A stretch of 64,000 nucleotides of DNA, from positions 658,735-722,734 of the forward strand of contig LODT01000028.1 in the NCBI GenBank assembly GCA_001606155.1, written 5' to 3'. Made by a program: the position numbers and the translations under genes. Source of the DNA: Tieghemostelium lacteum. Taxonomy: Eukaryota > Evosea > Eumycetozoa > Dictyosteliales > Raperosteliaceae. The notes under the pieces are model-generated. The model saw only the letters and a program-made list of their open reading frames with translations. It was not told the origin of the DNA and made no database searches. Shown here in pieces: positions 32,198-44,958 of this stretch (position 1 is the stretch's first letter; each line of letters opens with the position of its first letter).

Positions 32198-32802
32198 ATG
32201 AATTTTATTAAAAAAATTATAAAATACATGAAGGTATAGTATAGGTATAATATTTATATAGAATGTAGATTAAATATTAATAAAATTTATAATAGAAGTT
32301 ATTTTCAAAAGTATTTAAAAGTAAACTAAAAAAGAAAAAAGGTGATGATGATGTAGATCCTAGTCATCTAAGTCACCAACATGAGGATAGTAGTGAAGAT
32401 GAACATGTTTCACCACCTACCAATTCAGTTCCTTCTCAGAATAGTTTAGGAAATTCAGAAGAATCACTACCTACTTTTGAGAATGAAAATGAATCTACAC
32501 ACCAAAGATCTAGTGTATCGACATCTTATGACTCCTCAGTATTAATGGAAAAGATTGATCAAATAAATGAGAATTTAGAACCACTTGAACATAATCTAAG
32601 AGAAATGGTGGCATTGGAAGCATCACTTAAAAATCACAGCAAAGAACTGGAAAGCAAAAAACTAGATACCATTCAAAAGATAAACAGAGAAAACCAACAC
32701 CAAGAACAACAAGTTCAAAAATATTTTAATATAATCTATATCCTAATGACATATATTACCATTACTTTTTTATATAATATCTATATATTAATGACTGGTT
32801 AA
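32198..32802 (+). CDS. small coiled-coil protein with hydrophobic C-terminus
   Basis: I propose two exons: 32198-32233 (12 codons, MNFIKKIIKYMK) and 32296-32802, joined in phase 0 by a 62-nt intron (GTATAG donor, AATAG acceptor). The result is about 180 residues. The N-terminus is a lysine-rich amphipathic stretch, followed by an acidic Ser-rich linker (KKGDDDVDPSHLSHQHEDSS), a coiled coil (INENLEPLEHNLREMVALEA and on to about residue 155) and a final 24 residues made almost only of Ile, Tyr, Leu, Thr and Phe, a likely membrane anchor. I do not know the family. A gene starting at the ATG of 32545 alone would lose the basic and acidic parts. It converges on the next gene with 42 bp between. 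Confidence 0.6.
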
Positions 32803-32844
32803 TAAATTCATTTTATGCTTTTGTATATATATATTTATAAAATT

Positions 32845-33903
32845 CTATAATCTAATATTGGATATGTCATTTGATAGTTTTTCAATATTGAATTCCAATT
32901 GATTTGTTAATTTAAATTGTGATTCATTTGAACATTGATTAAATCTATTTAATAGTGATTTTTGAAATTTGTTTAAAATGGAATCTAAAATGTCTTTATG
33001 AGATGTCTCTAGAAATACTGGATAGGTGAATGATAATAATAGTTTTGGTAATTGAAGTGATTGGTATGGTGTTGATATATTACATTGTCTAACTGAATAT
33101 CTTTGTAATTCAATAGAAGATAGTGAATTCTCATTCCAATCTGTATCCAAATCATTACAATTATCACCTGAAGGACATTGACTACATTGTGTATATCTAG
33201 AACTATTACAATATATAATTGGATATTCACAAAACCATCCAGATAAAATTGGTAAATATATTCTATTCCCTTTTAATATTACTTCCAAATCTTTATCTAA
33301 AAGTATTTCCTTAGATCCACTCTTTAACTTTTCAGCTAAATACTCTAAAATTAATTTTAATTGATTTTTATGATAATCTTGTGTTTCACAATACTATTTT
33401 TAATATATATATATATATATGTGTATTAGGCTCCATTCATATAAAATAGATTTTATAGAACATACTTTTGGTTGATTTAACTTTTGACTGACATCAATAA
33501 ATAAATAATTTTCAAAGTTATTGGATAAATCAATTTGAATTCTCTCTAATAGTACTGTTTTATTGCTTAAGAAATAAAGAAAATCATCTAAATGAATAGA
33601 TATAATTTCAAATTTAAATTTCTCAGCATTATTATTATTATTTAAAATGGTTGATTTTTTTAGAATTTCAATGAAATTAATTAAATCCTCCCATTCAGGT
33701 ACTGGATAATCAATTAACAGTGATGATCTAATTCCTTGTCCAATAATATATAAGAAATCATGATAAAACTGTACCCATGATTGACTAGTAAATCCTTTTG
33801 CCAATTTTAAACCATCAAATAATTTGGATTTTCTAAATGACTTTACACAAAGTAATTTACATATTTCTTCTTGAATGGTAAGAAATTCAGTGCTTACGCT
33901 CAT
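32845..33903 (-). CDS. C1orf74-like (DUF4504) protein of unknown function
   Basis: Two exons, 33466-33903 and 32845-33393, are joined in phase 0 by a 72-nt intron (GTATGT donor, AATAG acceptor), giving 328 residues. The second exon begins YCETQDYHKNQLKLIL. Landmarks that recall the vertebrate C1orf74 family are NYLFIDVSQKLNQPK and SGWFCEYPIIYCNSS, then LLLSFTYPVFLE. Cysteines cluster at about residue 225 (QCSQCPSGDNCND) and may bind metal, but this is not a known feature of the family. No function is known for C1orf74. The match is from memory and moderate. Confidence 0.65.
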
Positions 33904-34095
33904 AATTCCTCGTAATTTTAATTTTTCGCAATTATTTAGGTAGAGTGCTAATAAAAACGAGATATTTCTTAGACCTCAAAGAAAAAAAAAACACAAAATT
34001 AAAAAAAAAAGTCTGGTTTCATCACTTTTTTTTTTCTCCCAAAAAACCAATAACAAATAATTTATTTTATATATATATTTTCAAACAAGTGAAAA

Positions 34096-35727
34096 ATGAT
34101 TGAATTAAAAACAAGAATATTTAATATTAAAGCAACTGGTTTAACCTTAAAAAAAGAAGGTACACCAACTTTAGATCCATATGTTAAAGTAAGTTAGCTT
34201 GTGTGCGATAAATGATGATAAAATGTATCTAACTTTTATTTAATTTTAATAGATGACATTTGATGGATCAAAGAAATTTAAAACAGAAACTATATCAAAG
34301 AATTCATCACCAGAATGGAAATTTGATCAATCTATATGTTTACATGTAAATAATTTAGATGATTTAACAAATAAGAAATTTGATGTTGAATGTTTTGATT
34401 CTTGTTTATTGGGTAGTGACAATTTAATTGGTAGTTGTTCTGTAAATTTATATACTCTCTTAACTGGTCCAATCCAACATAGAATGGTACTTCGTAATAA
34501 AGGTGTTCCAAATGGTCACATTGAATTCTCTGTCGAAATCTCTGAAATTAGAGAAACTTTATTAACATTCAAAAATATAAGAGCTAATTTCTATCAACAA
34601 ACTGGTGCTCAAGAGACCTATCTACATTATTATACTCAAAATCAAAAGTATGTTTATTTTCTCTACCTATATTTTTAAATACATGTAACACCCAAACTAA
34701 CACACACATTTTTGATATTTTTTTTAAAATTTAAAATAGAACCAATGAAAAATCTAATGCATATAAATCAAAGAAATCAGTTACTACACATTGGGAGGAT
34801 ATAGATCAAGTTTTAATTCAAACTGGTCTAAAAGAACTTTTAGAAAATCCAATTGTTTTTAATATTGTTTCATCTAAAAATTATAAACCAGAGACTGATC
34901 CACAAATTGGACAGAGTAATCTGTTACTGTCAAGTTTAATTGTAAATCTTGACCAACTACAAGACAATTGTAAAATTACATTTATAGAGCCAATTATGAA
35001 TCAACAGATGGTAGTAGGTGTCTTCGAAGGTGAAATCTATTTTAACAATGTATCATTATATGCACAAATGATTGGTGGTACACACACTGATGTTGGTATT
35101 CAAGGTGGTGTAACTTATCTCGTTGGTTCAATTCAACCACAACAGTCACCACAAACTGTTATTGCTCAACCAACTCCATCTACCAATAATGTACAATCAC
35201 AAGCATTTTTACCAGAAGGTTGGGAACAAAGAGTTCACACTAATGGTCAAATCTACTATGTTCATCATCCAACTAAATCGACTCACTGGGAATTACCAGA
35301 ACAAATTAGAATCTCTCAAAAACCAATTCCAGTTCCAAATACTGTTATTCCATCTGTACCATCACCAAAATCCTCACCACCATCATCAGTACCATCATTT
35401 TCACAACCAATTCAACAACAACAACCTATAATGCCACCACAACAACCAATTTCACGTCCAGTACAACAACAACCACAACAACAGCCAATTCAACCAGTAC
35501 AACCAGTTATGCCTCCAATGTATAATGGTCAAGTTACACAACCACAACAACAACAACCAATTCAACCAGTACAACCACAAATGATGGGATACCCTGGACA
35601 ACCACAAGTGATGGGATATCCAGGACAACCAATAATGGGATACCCACAATACATGCCACAACAATTTTACTATCAACAACCAACAACTTATATTAAATAT
35701 GGACATGGTCATCACCACTGTCATTAA
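34096..35727 (+). CDS. C2-WW domain protein
   Basis: Three exons (34096-34188, 34253-34647, 34740-35727) give 491 residues. Residues about 1-125 form a C2 domain: VKMTFDGSKKFKTETISKNS then SPEWKFDQSI and FDVECFDSCLLGSDNLIGSC. The loop pattern keeps some but not all calcium-binding aspartates. A middle region of ~200 residues has no clear family. A WW domain follows at about 345-380 (LPEGWEQRVHTNGQIYYVHH, with the second Trp in THWELP). The C-terminal 110 residues are Pro/Gln-rich with GYPGQP repeats, then a His-rich end. This is a Nedd4-like C2-WW layout without a HECT ligase, so it is more likely a membrane adaptor. Confidence 0.85.
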
Positions 35728-36113
35728 AAACATAATAAAGTTTTTTTTTTAAATTTTAATTGATTCAATCAAATGTTTAACACTTTAAAATATCTTTTGA
35801 GATAAACCAAATATCTGTAAATATGATTTTTTAAAATTAAATTTTATTACCTTCATTTAATTTAGAGAATATTTGAATCATGTATTGCATTTAATTTAAT
35901 TTCTAAAAATAAAATAACTTGCAAATATAAAAATCAAGTAATCGATCGAATTTTTCTTTAACGTGGTTGTTTTATGCGATTTTTTTTTTTATTTTTGCAA
36001 ACATAATTAATTTTATAAATATTTCTTTAGTAGTGCTAATTTAAATTCAATAAACCACAACAAAATAATTTATAAAAAATAGTGAGAGAGGAGATATTAT
36101 TATAATTAGTATT
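35728..36113 (+). other. AT-rich intergenic region
   Basis: Between tandem genes. It holds T and A runs only and no structure or open frame of note. Confidence 0.5.
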
Positions 36114-39057
36114 ATGATGAATAATCAAACATCACTGGAATTAGGAACAAATGAAATATCAGATAAACAAGAGGAACAAGAACAACAGGAACAAAAAATT
36201 CTAAATGATTTTGAAAATAAAGCTTCTCTAAGTAAATCAGCACCTTCTATAAATAATGATAATCATGATCATCAAAATGGTGCTGAGAATGAACATTTAC
36301 AACAACAACAACAACAACATAGTAAATCACTAGTTACAAGTCCAACTATAGTTCAGTCACCACCTAGTATACTATTGAATAGTAATGAAATAACATTAGG
36401 ATCATTTAATTCATCAATGGTAACTGATCACCATACTCTTGGACAAAGTACTTTGGTAGGCGGTATGAGTCCTGCCAGAGTTGGTAGTATATTTGATCAT
36501 TTTATAGTTGTTGGGTTGCCTTCAACTATTGAATTGAGTTGTACTACACATGATGAAAAGCAAACTCATAAGGCACAGGTTATCTATAAATACCCAGAGG
36601 ACGATCAATTACCTAATGACATGATTGAACAGTTTTGTTTTCCAACTGGAGTAACTTCAAGGTCCTCTCAAAGATCTCTATCATCATCCTCAATCAATCA
36701 GGTAGCATTTTGCAATCTAACACATTTATTATCACCTCAAAGTTCATTTATATTTTTAATTACAACTCAATCAATACTCTACTATGGTATATGTATAGTT
36801 AAAGATGAAGAAGTACTCGTAAGTATCTCTCTCACTCTTTGTCATTTTATTTTGAAATTTCCTCCCATTATTTGAAATTGCAAAAAAAAAAAACAACACA
36901 AACCTCCTGATATTCTAATAATAGATTTTTCAAAAAAACTAACCACATATCTCCCATTATTTGAAATCTTTCACCACACAGACTTTACCCAATTTCATCG
37001 ATCCCAATTCAGCATTGAATCAACCTAGAGAAGGTTATGCAACTGTAGGTGAGAAAAAGAGAGGATTAAATAGGGAACAATATGATTTTATAGCACCTAG
37101 AGTGTATTGTCTAATCACTAGATTCCCATTATTTCAATTACATTTTCAAATGTTACATGCTATTTTGGAATCTGAGAGAATGTTAATGCTATTCTCTATG
37201 TCAAAGTCCATAGACCCTGGTTTGACAACTAGGGCCATTGATATACTTAATCTATATCATGGAATCAATATGGACAGCATTAAAGATAGAATTCAATTTA
37301 AAATACCATCACATGACTACAAGACTGATTTTCATTGTCCTATTGGATCTGAGGATCGTTTGATTGCTGATTGGTCTATATATACTGCATTTCAGGTATT
37401 GTCAATTGAGAATATTCTGTCACTGTTTAGTTGGGTACTTTTAGAGAGACAAGTTCTAGTGGTATCCAAATATCTAGGTAATGTAAGTTCAGTTCTATTT
37501 TCACTGATTTCTCTATTGAAGCCATTTACGTGGCAATGTTGTTTTATACCAGTGTTACCAGAGACACTATTGGAGTCATTGGATGCACCTTTTCCTTTTA
37601 TTATTGGGTATAGTGAAATTCCAGAATATATTCTCAATACCAAGAGAGACTATCTCATTGTAGATATAGACCAAAAGAAACTATTATATCCATCGACTGT
37701 TCCAGATACCTATTTACCTGGTAATAAGAAACTCCTAAATACCCTAACAGCTCACAAGAAAGAATGTCAAGATCTTCAGAATCAGATACCAATAGATCAC
37801 CTCAAACATAGATTTACTCAAAATATTCTATCAACATTTAGAGAGTATCAAACATGGCTTGTTGATCAGATTTGCTATGGTATTATAACATGTATAAATA
37901 ATTTGTATATTTTAGAACAACAACAACAACCACCACCTTCACCTCATCACCAACATCAACCTCAACAAACCACCACCACCACCACTACCACCACAACCGA
38001 TATAAATATTACTCTACCATCACATGATTTGGATCAATTAGATATGGATGATTTAACTATTACTCCATCTCAAAATACAAGTCCAACAACTCAATCTCTT
38101 TTACAAAGTAATAATAACAATAATAATAGTAATAATAATAATAATATAAATCAAATTGATCCATTAAAATCAATTGAGTTATTAAATAAGCAAAGTATAC
38201 ATTTTCTAGAGAATGCAAAGAATATACAGAGCATTGTTGAATGTCTACCTGATAAATATCAAGACTATTTTAAACAATTCTTTTCAACACAAATGTTTAC
38301 TGTGAATGCTGTAAAACTAATGCTGAGTATACAAGAACGACATAAAACCAGCATTAGTTTGATTGAAAAATTAGAATCACTCATTCAGATGGAAGAGAAA
38401 TCTAAAGAGGTTCTAATGGAATACCAAAGAATTGCAAAAAAGGAAAATAATAAGGCCAATGTAGATATTAATATCTTGAAAAAACAGTTAAAAGATTCTG
38501 AAGGTGTAATTAATGAACTAAGAGAATCTAAAAAGAAATTAGAAATGGAGACATTGGCTACCTCTCCAAGTAAAGGTAACAGTACTCTAACATCTTTTCT
38601 TGGTCTGTCTAGTATCTCAGAGTTGAGAAAAAAGAAATTGGAATTTGGTCATCGTAGATCACGCTCAGTCACTGACCAAGTGGAAAAGAATATTCTAAAG
38701 AAATCATTAAAACCACCTTCATTGTCGTTTTTTAGTAACAGTGGTAACAGTCAGCATTCTTCAATGACGGATTTAACAAAATCAACGAGTAATCTGAATG
38801 CCAGTACTAATGGAATTCAACTGAATGCCAGTTCAAATGGTTTGAGTACTAGTGTGAATGGAACTTCAAATTTCCTATCATCCAAACCAAATTCACCAAC
38901 TTCACTGTCAAACAATAGTGGTAGTATATTGGATATTATGGAAAAGGTCGATCAACAACTACAACAGGTATCGTCATCGTCTCTTCCAAATACTCCATCT
39001 TCAATATCACCAATGAAAACACCAAGATCTGGTACAATTTCACCAACAAATGAATAA
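36114..39057 (+). CDS. DENN-domain protein (Rab GEF type)
   Basis: Two exons, 36114-36818 and 36982-39057, are joined in phase 0 by a 163-nt intron, giving 926 residues. After a Gln/Asn-rich leader, the upstream DENN begins with RVGSIFDHFIVVGLPSTIEL. The core DENN domain includes VYCLITRFPLFQLHFQMLHA, then LFSWVLLERQVLVVSKYLGN and ITFE-type block FTWQCCFIPVLPETLLESLD followed by APFPFIIGYSEIPEYIL. The downstream part has a Gln/Thr/Asn-rich insert, a coiled coil (about 735-800) and a Ser/Asn-rich tail. DENN proteins exchange GDP on Rab GTPases; the particular Rab cannot be predicted from the sequence. Confidence 0.9.
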
Positions 39058-39386
39058 TATAAAAAGACATCTCCCAAAAACCATCAAAAATTTATTTTGA
39101 TTATTTTTTTTTTTTGATTTTTTTTTTTTAATTTTTTTTTAATTTTTTTTTCCAAATTTTTTGGTTTGTTTTATATCTTTGAATTATTATAATATACCGA
39201 AATCAAACAATTGTACAATTAAGTTAAAAAAAAGTTTATTTATTTAAAAATCCAAAAGATCAAAGAAACCAAATCATTTATTGTAGTGTACTCAAATCAC
39301 AAGGTTAAATTTTAATTGGATAAAAAAAAAAACAGAGAAGATCAGATCAATCCACACATTTAAAAAAATTTAAACAAATTCACAAC
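39058..39386 (+). other. T-rich intergenic region
   Basis: Between tandem genes. Long T runs at 39100-39155 are followed by an A-rich leader before the Rac gene start. No other signal is seen. Confidence 0.5.
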
Positions 39387-40438
39387 ATGGCATCAGGAAT
39401 TAAAAAAACTGTTAAAGTAGTAGGTAAAGTATCAATGTAGCTATATATATATCGATTGATTTGATTGATATACAAAATGATAGACTCTATAAATGGAAAT
39501 TCTAATTATTGGATTTACAAAAAAAAAAAAAACATTTATTTATATTTATTGGTATATGATTATAGTTGTTGGAGATGGTGCTGTTGGTAAAACTTCACTA
39601 TTGATTTTATACACTACCAAAGCATTCCCAAAAGATTATGTTCCAACTGTATTTGATAATTTTAATTGTTTAGAAATGTACGAAAACAAACCTGTAAATT
39701 TAGTATTGTGGGATACTGCAGGACAAGAAGATTATGATAATCTTAGACCATTATCATACCCTCAAGTAAGTTTAGATCACAACTCGAAAACAATACCTTT
39801 TGAAATATCTCATCTCTAACATCAACCCCCTCCGTCTCTCTTCCCAAAACTAAAAAAAAAAAATCTATTTTAAAAAAATTGTTATTTTTATTTATTATAT
39901 ATATTAGACTGATGTATTTATAATATGCTATTCAACTGTAAAGAAAGATTCATTAGATAATATAAAATATAAATGGTTAGCAGAGATCAATCAGAGTAAT
40001 GCAGGTACACCCATTATATTGGTAGGAACTAAAGTGGATTTAAGAGAGGACAAGAAATTTGTTGCAACTCTACAAGAACAGAATCAAGAAGTGATCACAT
40101 TTGAGCAAGGCCAAGCTTTAGCTAATGAGATTAATGCTATAAAATTTTTTGAATGTTCATCTCTAACAGGTAAAGGAACCAATGAAATATTTGCAGCTGC
40201 AATCCAAGCTGCTTTCAATAAACCACCTCCATCTAAAGCAACTACAGGTAAAACTACATCTTCCTCATCATCCAGTAGCAGTAAATCTACAAAATCATCA
40301 CCAACCACATCCACTAAAACATCAACAACTACCACCACCTCATCCTCATCATCCTCATCCACCAAAGCACCTGTAGAAAAGAAATTAAGTTGGGGATTAT
40401 TTAGAAAAAAAGATAAAGATGAAAAGAAAGCAAAATAA
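39387..40438 (+). CDS. Rac-family small GTPase with Ser/Thr-rich tail and no CaaX box
   Basis: Three exons (39387-39423, 39566-39765, 39908-40438) give 255 residues. The first intron splits the glycine-rich loop region and splicing restores [16 protein letters not shown]. Other Rac landmarks are the effector loop [31 protein letters not shown] with the catalytic Gln, TKVDLRED and the ECSSLTGKG box. The GTPase domain ends near residue 185. A tail of 70 residues made of Ser, Thr and Lys follows, and the protein ends [13 protein letters not shown] with no C-terminal prenylation cysteine. Membrane binding would have to use the basic tail. Dictyostelids have many Rac genes; I cannot name this one. 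Confidence 0.9.
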
Positions 40439-40702
40439 TAATATAACAATAATAATTTAAAATCAAAGTAGTCGCAGTAATATCTTCAAAACCACAAAAT
40501 TCTAAAATCACACCCTTTCCCTCCCAATTTCTTTTTCAATTTAGCCACCATCAAAAAATAAACTAAAGTGATAAAAAAATATTTTTAGAAAAAGTTTTTT
40601 TTTTTTTTTTAATTTTTGTTGGAAAATTACAGAATTTACAAGTTCAGTTTGACAATACAAAGTATACTCACATCATAACAAGTGAATTACTGGTAGTCTT
40701 CA

Positions 40703-43700
40703 ATGTCAATTAAAAGTCAAGAGGATTTTTTAAGATTTGAGGAGTTGTGCAATCAATTCTATTCCAAACCTTTAGATGCACCAAAGATTGATGAAATACT
40801 TTCACAATACTTTCTCAGTCCAAATTTCCTCAATGAATATAAACAATTATTAGGATTTACAAAGAATTCTTATGTAATTGCTCAAATTTGTAGAGGACTT
40901 ACTATTACTATTACTACCTATTGGCAATCATTATCTGCCGTTCAGAAATCTGATATGAGTATATACATCTGCCATCTATTTGTAGAAATAAGAGAAAACA
41001 AATCTATTAATATCCCTTTTTTTTCATTCTTTTCAAAATATAGAAACTACGATTTGGTGTTTTATTGAATCATTACCACCAATTGAATCATTTGCGTTTG
41101 TATTGTTACTCAAGTTGAATAGTAGAATTATAAAGTATTCTTGGACAACAGAGACTAAAAAGAATCAGATTGTAGAGGTAGTTCAAAAACTTCTTACTCA
41201 GTCACCAGAACATCATATATTAGCATTAAAAGTTTTAAAAGATCTCATTTCAGAATTTAATGATAGTTTTGGTGAGCATTTAACATCACTTCAACACCGA
41301 AACATTTCAATTTCACTTCGTGACAGTGTTCTATTGAATTTCTTTCAAATTTCATTGGATTCTTTGAATAAATCCGTTGTACCTGATGATAAAAATAATA
41401 TAATGTGTATGTAATATTACATCTACTCTGGATCTTCCATAACCAACATTACTAATTCATTTGACTTATGAAATACACCTAGACGATAAAATGAGAGAAC
41501 AAGCATTGGAATTAGCAAATTCATGTTTAACATTTAGTTTTATAAAAACTATAAGCGTAGAGATTTCCGAAGAAGTTCAAACCATACAAGTACCACAATC
41601 CTGGGGTCATGAATTTGAGAATCCAGCAAATATGGCACTGTTTTTTAAAATATATAAAGTCTATGGTAATACCAGAGCATTGGATTGTCTATTACAATTT
41701 ATCTCTGTTAGAAAATCAATATTTGCCAAAGAAGATGAAAAATTGAAATTCCTCACCAATATCATTTCTCATTTACACGAATGTCTCAAACACAATATAG
41801 GTTTTCAAAATGAAAATAATCATTTGGCATTCTCTAGAATACTGGAACGTCTGAAATCCAATTATCATCTGCAGTTTCTGGTATCTACCAATGGCTACAA
41901 CGAGTGGATTGACAGTTTGTCAACTTTTACTATTAATACTCTAAAATCACCACATTTTTCTCCAAGTTCTATATATTATCTTTTGTCCCTGTGGTCTAAG
42001 TTGGTTAGTTCATTAACTTATATTAAAGGTGATCCTAATAAGGCTTTGTTGTATAAATACACCCCATCCATTATAGAGACTTTTATAACCAACAAGATTG
42101 AAATGTCATCTTACTCGGATGAGGATGATGAAATTCTAATGGATTACGAAAAGATGGTTGAGATTCTTGAGGTCCTTCCACCACTGGGTAGATTAAATTA
42201 CTCTACAACATGTGCTCAATTGAAACAGTATTGCGATGCACTGATTCAACAGTATCAACAGGAACAGAATGCCAATCGTCAAGAAATCATTCAGAGACAA
42301 CTATCTTGGTTAGTCTATATCATTGGATGCATGATCATGGGTAGAGTAGGAACATCCAATGAGGAATATGATAAATTAGACAGTGAATTAGCACTCAGAG
42401 TATTTTTGTTAATGAGTCTTTCCGAATCAAAGATTCAATCAAAAGCTCATATTCCAGGTGGTATCACACAGGGTGCTCTCACTTTGGAATTGTCATTCCT
42501 CTATTTTATGCAAAGTTTCAGAAAAATCTATATTGGTGAGAAATGCATGTCCTCTACCAACATTTATAAACACATGACGGAACAAGGTGCCAAAACAGAT
42601 CATACTACAGTTTTCTTATCTATTATACAAAAAATTGGGTTTAATCTAAAATACTGGGCAGACGAATCGGATATGATTAAAAAGAGTTTGGATCTGTTCT
42701 CTGATATAGCCAATGGTCAGAGTACTTCACAGTTACTCTACGATCATAAAGTTACAAAGGATCTATTGAAATCCCACGACGGTAAAATATTCTTGTTTCT
42801 TGAGAAACCCATCAATACCAAGAACCGTACCAAATACTATACCATTCTCAGTAAATTACTCTACACGGACGAGAATATTCATCTGTTTGATGAATTTATA
42901 AAGAGTTTTCAATTGACTGTTAATGAGCTATTGGGTGTACCAACTGCAGAGGCTTTCCGTACTGAAGAGACTAAAAGAAAGATTATTGGTTTGTTGAGAG
43001 ATCTCAGAGGTATCATTTCGAGTACCAATAGCAAGAGGGTTTTCCTATTGTTTTTTGAATGGTTTAACACATTCTTTTCAGTTCTGTTCCATAAGATATT
43101 GGATGTCTGGGTTGATCATCATGATGTAATCAATGTACTTTTAAAATTTATGGCCGACTTTGTTCTAAATAAGGGTAGTAGAATGCAATTTGACAACTAC
43201 TCACCAAATGGATTTATTATATTCAGAGAGACCAGTAAGATTCTACAGAGATATGGTCAGCTGATTCTTAATACTCAATTCTCCAAGAGTGAAATTTACA
43301 AAAAGAAGATTAAAAACATCCAAACTGCTATGAATATCTTTTCCAACAGTCTCAATGGTAATTTTTGTAATTTTGGTGTATTTGAACTCTATGGTGACAA
43401 TTGTTTCAATTTGGCTGTTGATATCATTCTCAAACTGTCATTGTGTGTACCACTAAATGAACTGATGAATTTCCCAAGAGCTGCAGAGATTTACAGTATT
43501 TTATTGGATTTGTTATGTAATAACAGTCAATTGTTATTAGATCTCAACAGCCAAATGTTTAGCCACATCATGGTGAGTCTTCACAAGTGTTTAGAGTCTC
43601 AATACTCATCAGTAAGTTCAACAGCCAGTAATGCCATTGATAAATTGATTTCTTTTGCACATTTCCAAAGAAAATCATCCAAGAATCCAAAAGTACTTCA

Positions 43701-44049
43701 AAATATCCACAGAAACTTCTCAGAGAACCCACAGATTATCAGTCAATTTATTGACTCTATCATAACCATTCTAATTAAGGAGGACAATTATAATTTATTT
43801 ATCATTTCTAAACCATTGTTGGCATGTATCATCTTTTCACCAGAATCTTTCCAACAGGTAAAACAAAATTATATTCAAAATTTCCAAGCTGTAAGCAGCC
43901 CAGATAAAATTGAAAAGATTTTTGCTAATCTTACCGAGGATATGCAAGATAATTTAGAAACAAAGAACAAAAATCGTTTTTGTACAACAAACAGTGCCAA
44001 TTTTAGAAGAGATATGAAATCTCTAATTTCAAATTCTAGATTTTTTTAA
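40703..44049 (+). CDS. xpo7: exportin-7 (RanBP16)
   Basis: Three exons (40703-40958, 41044-41406, 41483-44049) give 1061 residues; human exportin-7 has 1087. The first join, from donor GTATAT at 40959, gives SDMKTTIWCFIESLPP, which aligns without gaps to the human N-terminal repeats. Landmarks in the third exon are RLSWLVYIIG-like QRQLSWLVYIIGCMIMGRVG, FRKIYIGEKC, KRKIIGLLRDLRGI, NYSPNGFIIFRETSKIL and CNFGVFELYGD. Exportin-7 is an importin-beta-type HEAT-repeat carrier that moves cargo across the nuclear pore in a Ran-GTP-dependent way. No oddities were seen; the splice sites are ordinary except the weak first donor. Confidence 0.95.
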
Positions 44050-44226
44050 ATAAACATTTAATTACTTAAGTCACCAATATATGATTGGAATGTTTTATAA
44101 CAATAATATTTTCAATAATTCATATAAATTTATATAGCTTTGATAAATTATTGATTATTTAATCAATATTTTTCCAATTAAAGATCTATCCCTTTTAAGT
44201 TCAATAAATTCTTTGACCCTCTTCTC

Positions 44227-44709
44227 CTAAACTAAAATCTTGTTTAACTTGTTCATGCTTTTTGTGATGATGTTTCTGTATATAATGAACAAGTTAAACA
44301 AGATTTTAGTTCTAGGTCTGAACTCTTGACAATGGTTGCATCTCATGTTTCCTCCTCTAGGGGAGATGGGTGCAGTTGTTTTGCCACTTGGATTGAGTTT
44401 CACCTTGACAGTTACTTTCCAGCTTTTTTTTGGTTTATTCAATATCTAGAAAAAGTTTTTAGATATTATCCAGGCTATTGGTGATAAATACAGTTTGTAA
44501 TTCTAATATCTTACTATCTGAGTCTTCTTTATGTTTATCTGAGTCCTCTTTATACATGGTGTATTACTAGGACTTATTTTTAATATTTCTTGAAGACTTG
44601 TATTACAATTAATACATGGTTTGAGTTTGTGGTTGAATTGTTTAACACCAGCAGTTTTGGATTTCTGAGGTGCATCATTTACAGAGTTTCCAATTTTTAA
44701 ATATACCAT
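44227..44709 (-). pseudogene. possible gene remnant or short unrecognised gene
   Basis: Two minus-strand open stretches, about 44503-44709 (MVYLKIGNSVNDAPQKSKTA at the start, CINCNTSLQ inside) and 44227-44430 (KSWKVTVKVKLNPSGKTTAP, then GNMRCNHCQEF), have ordinary amino-acid composition and less A+T than flanking DNA. Together they could be two exons or a decayed gene carrying paired cysteines like a zinc ribbon. The 3' part runs into the inverted repeat. I do not recognise any family, and neither start is certain. Confidence 0.3.
44230..44311. repeat. 27-bp perfect inverted repeat (hairpin)
   Basis: The arm at 44230-44256 is exactly complementary to 44285-44311 with a 28-nt spacer, and pairing continues outward for a few more bases with one mismatch. 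An RNA from either strand would form a stable stem. Confidence 0.9.
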
Positions 44710-44958
44710 CTTATCTCCAAGCTTAAGAGGTGATTGTTCAAATTTTCGAAAATTCTGTAGCACACATAATGAAAATCTACATTTTTGATTTTAATAAAAA
44801 AAACTTGGTGTTTCTTGCCGGCAAAATAAAAGCATCTAATTTCGATATCACTTGTAACTATAATCTTATAGTACACTTATTTATTTTTGATATATTATCA
44901 TGATTTATAAATATATTTGAGTTATATATTTATTTGATTTATTTCTATATTTATCGAA

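Larger units (their letters stand above)
44050..44958. other. gap between convergent genes with a 27-bp inverted repeat
   Basis: This gap between two convergent genes is far longer than the other convergent gaps in the window (40-100 bp). It holds a perfect inverted repeat (44230-44256 and 44285-44311) and two short minus-strand open frames of non-random look, described separately. Confidence 0.6.

Noticed and set aside
36820-36981. Repeated words CCCATTATTTGAAAT within the DENN gene intron
   Set aside because: Only about 15 bases long and within AT-rich intron sequence; a local duplication without further consequence.
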